37,363 nt of DNA from Candidatus Thioglobus sp. REDSEA-S12_B1. Lineage in GTDB: Bacteria > Pseudomonadota > Gammaproteobacteria > PS1 > Pseudothioglobaceae. The notes below the pieces were generated by a model. The model was not told where the DNA came from, made no database searches, and saw only the letters and a program-made list of their open reading frames with translations. The translations under genes were made by a program, and so were the position numbers. Of the stretch, positions 33,821 to 37,363 are shown piece after piece (the stretch's first letter is position 1; every line of letters begins with the position of its first letter). The DNA lies in assembly GCA_001628405.1 (NCBI GenBank), contig LURN01000010.1, forward strand, positions 1 through 37,363. The letters run 5' to 3'.

Positions 33821-34675
33821 TTATTTGTCCTTAGATTTATCCTCTTCAGCTTGATGCTGCACCTCTAGAAGATGGAGCCTGCGGTTATCAGTCTTTAATA
33901 CCTTGAATTGGAATCCATGAAGATGAATCTCGCTCATTTGCTCTGGCAAGTAACTGAAGCCTGAAATCACCAATCCAGCAACCGTATCATAGTCATCACT
34001 TGTAATATTCGAATCAAAAAATTCATTGAATTCATTGAGCGTTGTATTGGCTTGGAGCAAGTATCGACCATCTCCATAGTCGATGATGTTGTCCTCCTCC
34101 TTGTCGTGCTCATCCTCAATCTCTCCAACGATTTGCTCAATAACATCTTCGAGTGTCACTAGACCTGCAATCTCACCATACTCATCAAGTACGATTGCCA
34201 TATGAGATTTATTTTGTTGGAACTCTCGAAGCAAAGACCCCAACGGTTTGCTCTCTGGAACAGATAAAGCATCTCTGAGGTATTCTCGATAGTTGAACTC
34301 ATCATCCTGATGATGTGTAAGATGGGCCAGTAAGTCCTTGGCCAAAATAACACCTAGTATTGTATCCTGGTCTTCGTTATGAATAGGGAAGCGAGAATGC
34401 GAAGAGGCAACCATAATCTCAAGTAGACTCTTTGTGGTCGCTTCTGAGTTAATCATAATCATTTTTGAACGAGGGACCATCACATCTCTCACCTTAAGAC
34501 TTTCAACCTGCAAGGCTCCCTCAATCACTGATCTACTATAAGGATCAATTACGAGGTTTTCTTCGGCCTCTTCGAGGGCTTGCATGAGTTGAGCTCTGGG
34601 TTTTAAAGTTTTAGGAGATAACTTGTCAAATATCTTGGATAGAAATGATCTACTCGGAGGTTTGTCTTCGCTCAT
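33821..34675 (-). CDS. corC: CorC/HlyC-family CBS-domain protein
   Basis: A 284-residue cytoplasmic protein: a basic N-terminus, then paired CBS domains (about 65-185, with VRDVMVPRSKM and DEYGEIAGLVTLEDVIEQIVGEIEDE) and a CorC/HlyC domain (about 200-275). It matches E. coli YbeX/CorC in size and layout. The proposed role is magnesium and cobalt efflux. In many relatives ybeY is the neighbour; here it is not. It lies 42 bases downstream of the rnfH gene. Confidence 0.9.
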   Translation of the reverse strand: MSEDKPPSRSFLSKIFDKLSPKTLKPRAQLMQALEEAEENLVIDPYSRSVIEGALQVESLKVRDVMVPRSKMIMINSEATTKSLLEIMVASSHSRFPIHNEDQDTILGVILAKDLLAHLTHHQDDEFNYREYLRDALSVPESKPLGSLLREFQQNKSHMAIVLDEYGEIAGLVTLEDVIEQIVGEIEDEHDKEEDNIIDYGDGRYLLQANTTLNEFNEFFDSNITSDDYDTVAGLVISGFSYLPEQMSEIHLHGFQFKVLKTDNRRLHLLEVQHQAEEDKSKDK

Positions 34676-34717
34676 ATAGTATTTAAATTAATGATTAGTT
34701 ATCTATTTTACCTTGAA

Positions 34718-35014
34718 TTAGGTGTTTTTATTGCCTTGCATTGCTTTGCTCTTAGCCGCTCTCTCTTGACGCACTTTCTTTGGATCAGCTATCAGTGGTC
34801 GATAAATCTCTACTCTGTCTTTTTCTCTTAGGACCGTATCAAGAGTTGCAAATTTTGAAAAAATTCCAACTCGGTCCTTTGACAAATCAATCTGTTTGTA
34901 TTCTTCTAAAATACCTGAAGCCTCTATGGCCTCTTTGATTGTGACCCCCTCTTCAAGCTCTAAAGTAATAAGGCTTTGTTTTTCCGGTAGCGCGTATGCA
35001 ACTTCAACTATCAT
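34718..35014 (-). CDS. rnfH: RnfH family ubiquitin-like protein
   Basis: A small protein (98 residues from the ATG at 35014) of the RnfH/PF03658 family with a beta-grasp fold. Family features are the start [44 protein letters not shown], and a basic tail. In other gammaproteobacteria rnfH usually follows ratA beside smpB; here it overlaps the end of hisA by 11 bases. An in-frame GTG at 35023 could add three residues. The function is unknown. Confidence 0.9.
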   Translation of the reverse strand: MIVEVAYALPEKQSLITLELEEGVTIKEAIEASGILEEYKQIDLSKDRVGIFSKFATLDTVLREKDRVEIYRPLIADPKKVRQERAAKSKAMQGNKNT

Positions 35015-35741
35015 AAAAATCACTCATTGATTGGGCGTCTTTAAAGTTAAGTTGTCCCTCATAAATTGCTCGACCAGTGATAGCGCCGACGATTCCGTGA
35101 TGAGCATTTTTAAGAAGTGCTGCAATATCATCCAGGTTTGTTATACCTCCAGAGGCTATGATGGGAATCGAAGTTTTATCAGCCAAGCTTGCAGTGGCCT
35201 CTACATTAACTCCCTGCATCATCCCGTCCCTCGCAATGTCAGTGTAGATGATCGAACTAACCCCATATTGCTCATATTTTTTTGCTAATTCTGCTACATT
35301 TATGTCTGTTTGCTTTGCCCAACCATCAGTCGCAACAAAGCCATTATTTGCGTCAAGCCCAACAATAATTTTGTTTGGGAACTCTTGACAAAGTTGCTCT
35401 ACAAACTCTGGATTATCAACAGCCATGGTCCCGACAATTAGATAACTAATTCCTGCCTCAATGTATGCATTTGCAGTTTTGAGGTCACGTATACCACCAC
35501 CAATTTGAACAGGCAGATTAGGGAAGGATTTGGTAATGTCGTTGACGCAATCTGCATTGATTGGCTTTCCCTCAAATGCACCATTAAGATCAACTAAATG
35601 AAGCCTTCTTGCACCTTCATTAACCCACCTAGCTGCCATCTCTGTAGGGTTATTTGAAAACACGGTCGTGTCCTCCATAATGCCTTTTCGGAGTCTGACG
35701 CATTGGCCATCTTTTAAATCAATCGCTGGAATAATAACCAT
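35004..35741 (-). CDS. hisA: Phosphoribosylformimino-AICAR ribotide isomerase
   Basis: A 245-residue TIM-barrel enzyme that carries out the Amadori isomerisation in histidine synthesis. The N-terminal [15 protein letters not shown] holds catalytic D8, the second aspartate is in VGLDANNG, and the phosphate sites are QIGGGIRD and IASGGIT. It is not next to hisH or hisF, so the histidine genes are scattered. A TATAAT box at 35780-35785 may be its promoter. The rnfH gene overlaps its 3' end. Confidence 0.96.
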   Translation of the reverse strand: MVIIPAIDLKDGQCVRLRKGIMEDTTVFSNNPTEMAARWVNEGARRLHLVDLNGAFEGKPINADCVNDITKSFPNLPVQIGGGIRDLKTANAYIEAGISYLIVGTMAVDNPEFVEQLCQEFPNKIIVGLDANNGFVATDGWAKQTDINVAELAKKYEQYGVSSIIYTDIARDGMMQGVNVEATASLADKTSIPIIASGGITNLDDIAALLKNAHHGIVGAITGRAIYEGQLNFKDAQSMSDFYDS

Positions 35742-35779
35742 AAAATTTAATTTGTTTTTAACTTCAGTTTATACAACTA

Positions 35780-35785
35780 ATTATA
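35780..35785 (-). promoter_or_regulatory. Possible -10 box upstream of hisA
   Basis: A perfect TATAAT on the minus strand lies about 38 bases before the hisA ATG, in the 88-base gap to tsaD. No good -35 was found. Confidence 0.35.
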
Positions 35786-35829
35786 CTCTATGACCTTTGA
35801 TCTCGAGTCGGTTAAGAATTTGTCATCAG

Positions 35830-36852
35830 CTAGACAGGAAGAAGCTCTTCAAGGCTCCATCGAGGTTTAATAGAGATTTCATAGCTTTCATTAGACTGAC
35901 CAGCTAGAAATCGATAGTGGCCTGCTAGAGCAATCATAGCACCGTTATCAGTACAAAAGTTAAGTGCTGGATAAAAAACACTGACATCATTTTCCTCGCC
36001 CATCTGGTCTAATGATTCGCGCAACGAAAGGTTTGCACTGACGCCGCCAGAGACCACTAAAGTTTTAAATCCAGTCTGTTTGAGTGCCCTTTTGCATTTG
36101 ATTGTTAATGTTTCAGTTGCTGCAACTTCGAAAGCTTTTGCAATATTCTCTTTTTCATTGGGAAAGTCAATATAGGTATTTCTCGCATAAGTTTTTAAAC
36201 CACTAAAACTAAAATCAAGACCTGGCCTATCTGTCATTGGCCTTGGGAAAGTAAATCGATCTTTATCTCCCTTTTTTGCCAATTCTGCTAGTGCAGGACC
36301 CCCAGGATATCCCAAACCTAGTATCTTAGCTGTCTTATCGAAACCCTCTCCAACGGCATCATCAAGAGACTCTCCAAGAATCTTATACTGACCAATTCTG
36401 GTCACCTCGACTAGCAAAGTGTGTCCGCCGGAGACTAGGAGTGCGACAAAAGGGAAGTCGGGTTTTTTGGCCTCCAGCAATGGCGCCAATAGGTGTCCCT
36501 CCATGTGATGAACTCCTAGAGCAGGAATGCCAAGACCCCAAGCTAGACTCTGCGCTATCGAGCTGCCTACTAAGAGGGCGCCTGACAAACCAGGTCCAGC
36601 AGTGTAGGCAATTCCTGTTAGTTGAGCTAGCTCAACGCCGCTCTCTTTGAGCGCATCCTTTATGAGCGGTATCGTTTTTTGAATATGGTCTCTCGAAGCA
36701 AGCTCTGGAACAACCCCGCCGTACTCCTCATGGAGCTTAACTTGAGAGAATAGCTTATGCGAAATCAGACCGTCTTTACTTGTGTATATTCCGATCCCTG
36801 TTTCGTCACAAGAGGACTCAATCCCCAAAGTGATAAGATTTGTTTTAGCCAC
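35830..36852 (-). CDS. tsaD: tRNA N6-adenosine threonylcarbamoyltransferase
   Basis: An approximately 340-residue Kae1/TsaD protein that makes t6A at position 37 of ANN-decoding tRNAs. The start region [13 protein letters not shown], the metal motif VHHMEGHLL and [12 protein letters not shown] are diagnostic, as is [12 protein letters not shown] near the C-terminus. I chose the GTG at 36852 ([10 protein letters not shown]) because AGGTGAG lies 7 bases upstream; a GTG at 36864 would add four residues. The chosen start overlaps the lptB stop by 8 bases. It is not beside rpsU, its usual neighbour. Confidence 0.94.
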   Translation of the reverse strand: MAKTNLITLGIESSCDETGIGIYTSKDGLISHKLFSQVKLHEEYGGVVPELASRDHIQKTIPLIKDALKESGVELAQLTGIAYTAGPGLSGALLVGSSIAQSLAWGLGIPALGVHHMEGHLLAPLLEAKKPDFPFVALLVSGGHTLLVEVTRIGQYKILGESLDDAVGEGFDKTAKILGLGYPGGPALAELAKKGDKDRFTFPRPMTDRPGLDFSFSGLKTYARNTYIDFPNEKENIAKAFEVAATETLTIKCKRALKQTGFKTLVVSGGVSANLSLRESLDQMGEENDVSVFYPALNFCTDNGAMIALAGHYRFLAGQSNESYEISIKPRWSLEELLPV

Positions 36853-37363
36853 CGACCGTCTCACCTAAGTAAACCTTTTTCACTTCTTCGTTTGCCAAAA
36901 TTTCATCTTTTCCGCCCTGAGCAATAATCTTGCCAGCACTTAAAACATAAGAATGGTTACAGGTATCTAGCATCTCCCTGTAGTTGTGATCGGTAATCAG
37001 TATGCCAATTCCTTTGTCTCTTAATTGGTAAATAATTTCCTGAATATCACCGACAGAAATTGGGTCTATCCCTGCAAAGGGTTCATCAAGAAGAATGAAC
37101 TTTGGGTCCATCGCTAAGGCTCTTGCAATTTCAACTCGTCTTCTCTCACCACCAGAGAGTGTAATGCCTTTGATATGACGAACATGCTCAACCTTAAATT
37201 CTGATAGAAGCTCTTCCAATCTTCTAGGCCTTTCTTTGGAAGAAATTGATTTATTCATTTCAAGAACAGCCATGATGTTGTCTGCGACACTGAGTTTACG
37301 AAAAATTGAAGGCTCTTGTGGAAGGTAACCAAGCCCAAGTTTAGCCCTTTTATGCATCGGCAT
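36845..37363 (-). CDS. lptB: LPS export ABC transporter ATPase LptB (5'-truncated by window edge)
   Basis: The C-terminal about 170 residues of LptB, which powers lipopolysaccharide transport from the inner membrane with Lpt[17 protein letters not shown] (Q-loop), [15 protein letters not shown] (signature), [13 protein letters not shown] (Walker B) and ITDHNYRE (switch histidine) are clear. The start, with Walker A (about 70 residues), lies beyond the right edge, so the ATG at 37363 is internal. tsaD follows with an 8-base overlap. lptA and lptC would be expected upstream. Confidence 0.95.
   Translation of the reverse strand: MPMHKRAKLGLGYLPQEPSIFRKLSVADNIMAVLEMNKSISSKERPRRLEELLSEFKVEHVRHIKGITLSGGERRRVEIARALAMDPKFILLDEPFAGIDPISVGDIQEIIYQLRDKGIGILITDHNYREMLDTCNHSYVLSAGKIIAQGGKDEILANEEVKKVYLGETVGG

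Noticed and set aside
1..37363. Mobile elements, CRISPR arrays, tRNA genes, defence systems
   Set aside because: No transposase, integrase, direct-repeat array, tRNA-like cloverleaf or restriction or Cas gene was seen; intergenic gaps are too short for most of these.

Overview
The window is a gene-dense, AT-rich chromosomal segment with about 40 protein genes. It has very short intergenic spaces, frequent 1-20 bp gene overlaps, and no mobile element, tRNA, rRNA or CRISPR array. The gene set (6S RNA beside the 5-formyl-THF cyclo-ligase gene, dusB-fis-purH, exonuclease I, RnfH, PmbA, LptB, YadGH, DsbA) indicates a gammaproteobacterium. Low GC, compact layout and a DMGDH/DDAH pair suggest a streamlined, probably marine lineage such as the SUP05/Thioglobaceae group. 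That placement is inference, not proven.

Layout, left to right. 1-3025 (+): cold-shock protein with its own terminator, then sbcB, nth and a DUF1841 gene. 3063-5318 (-): asd-hisB-hisH. 5445-10530 (-): aldo/keto reductase, a Nif3/YbgI protein, hisC, thiD, dsbA, folK, folB. 10664-11245 (+): plsY. 11248-12926 (-): yadH and yadG. 13082-18669 (+): PDH E2 (aceF), E3 (lpdA), a Pcm-like methyltransferase and a large RND/MMPL exporter. 18671-18820: non-coding, with a strong terminator hairpin and a possible small RNA on the minus strand. 18821-23664 (+): nadB-def-dusB-fis-purH. 23675-28171 (-): DDAH, an M20 amidohydrolase and a dimethylglycine-dehydrogenase-type flavoprotein, facing a small divergent gene at 28307-28606. 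28608-29640 (-): an aspartokinase gene broken near its N-terminus. 29735-30322 (-): MarC/YhgN membrane protein. 30484-30663 (+): 6S RNA, then the 5-formyl-THF cyclo-ligase gene. 31289-36847 (-): ubiquinone-type hydroxylase, pmbA, corC, rnfH, hisA, tsaD. The 5'-truncated lptB runs off the right edge.

Most of the content is housekeeping: DNA repair, histidine, folate, NAD, purine and thiamine synthesis, PDH, tRNA modification and envelope export. Histidine genes are scattered over three loci. The DDAH-M20-DMGDH block is the clearest accessory module and points to use of methylated nitrogen compounds.

The most notable items are: (1) the aspartokinase gene whose KFGGTS start and RKGEPY continuation lie in different frames with about 30 codons missing; (2) a UbiH-family gene whose FAD motif can only be reached from an ATC codon overlapping the pmbA stop; (3) a candidate minus-strand small RNA with a CU-rich, anti-Shine-Dalgarno loop and a U-tailed terminator; (4) the 6S RNA; (5) a probably near-leaderless pmbA mRNA; and (6) a Fis protein lacking the N-terminal arm. 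I did not find a convincing novel multi-gene defence or mobile system.
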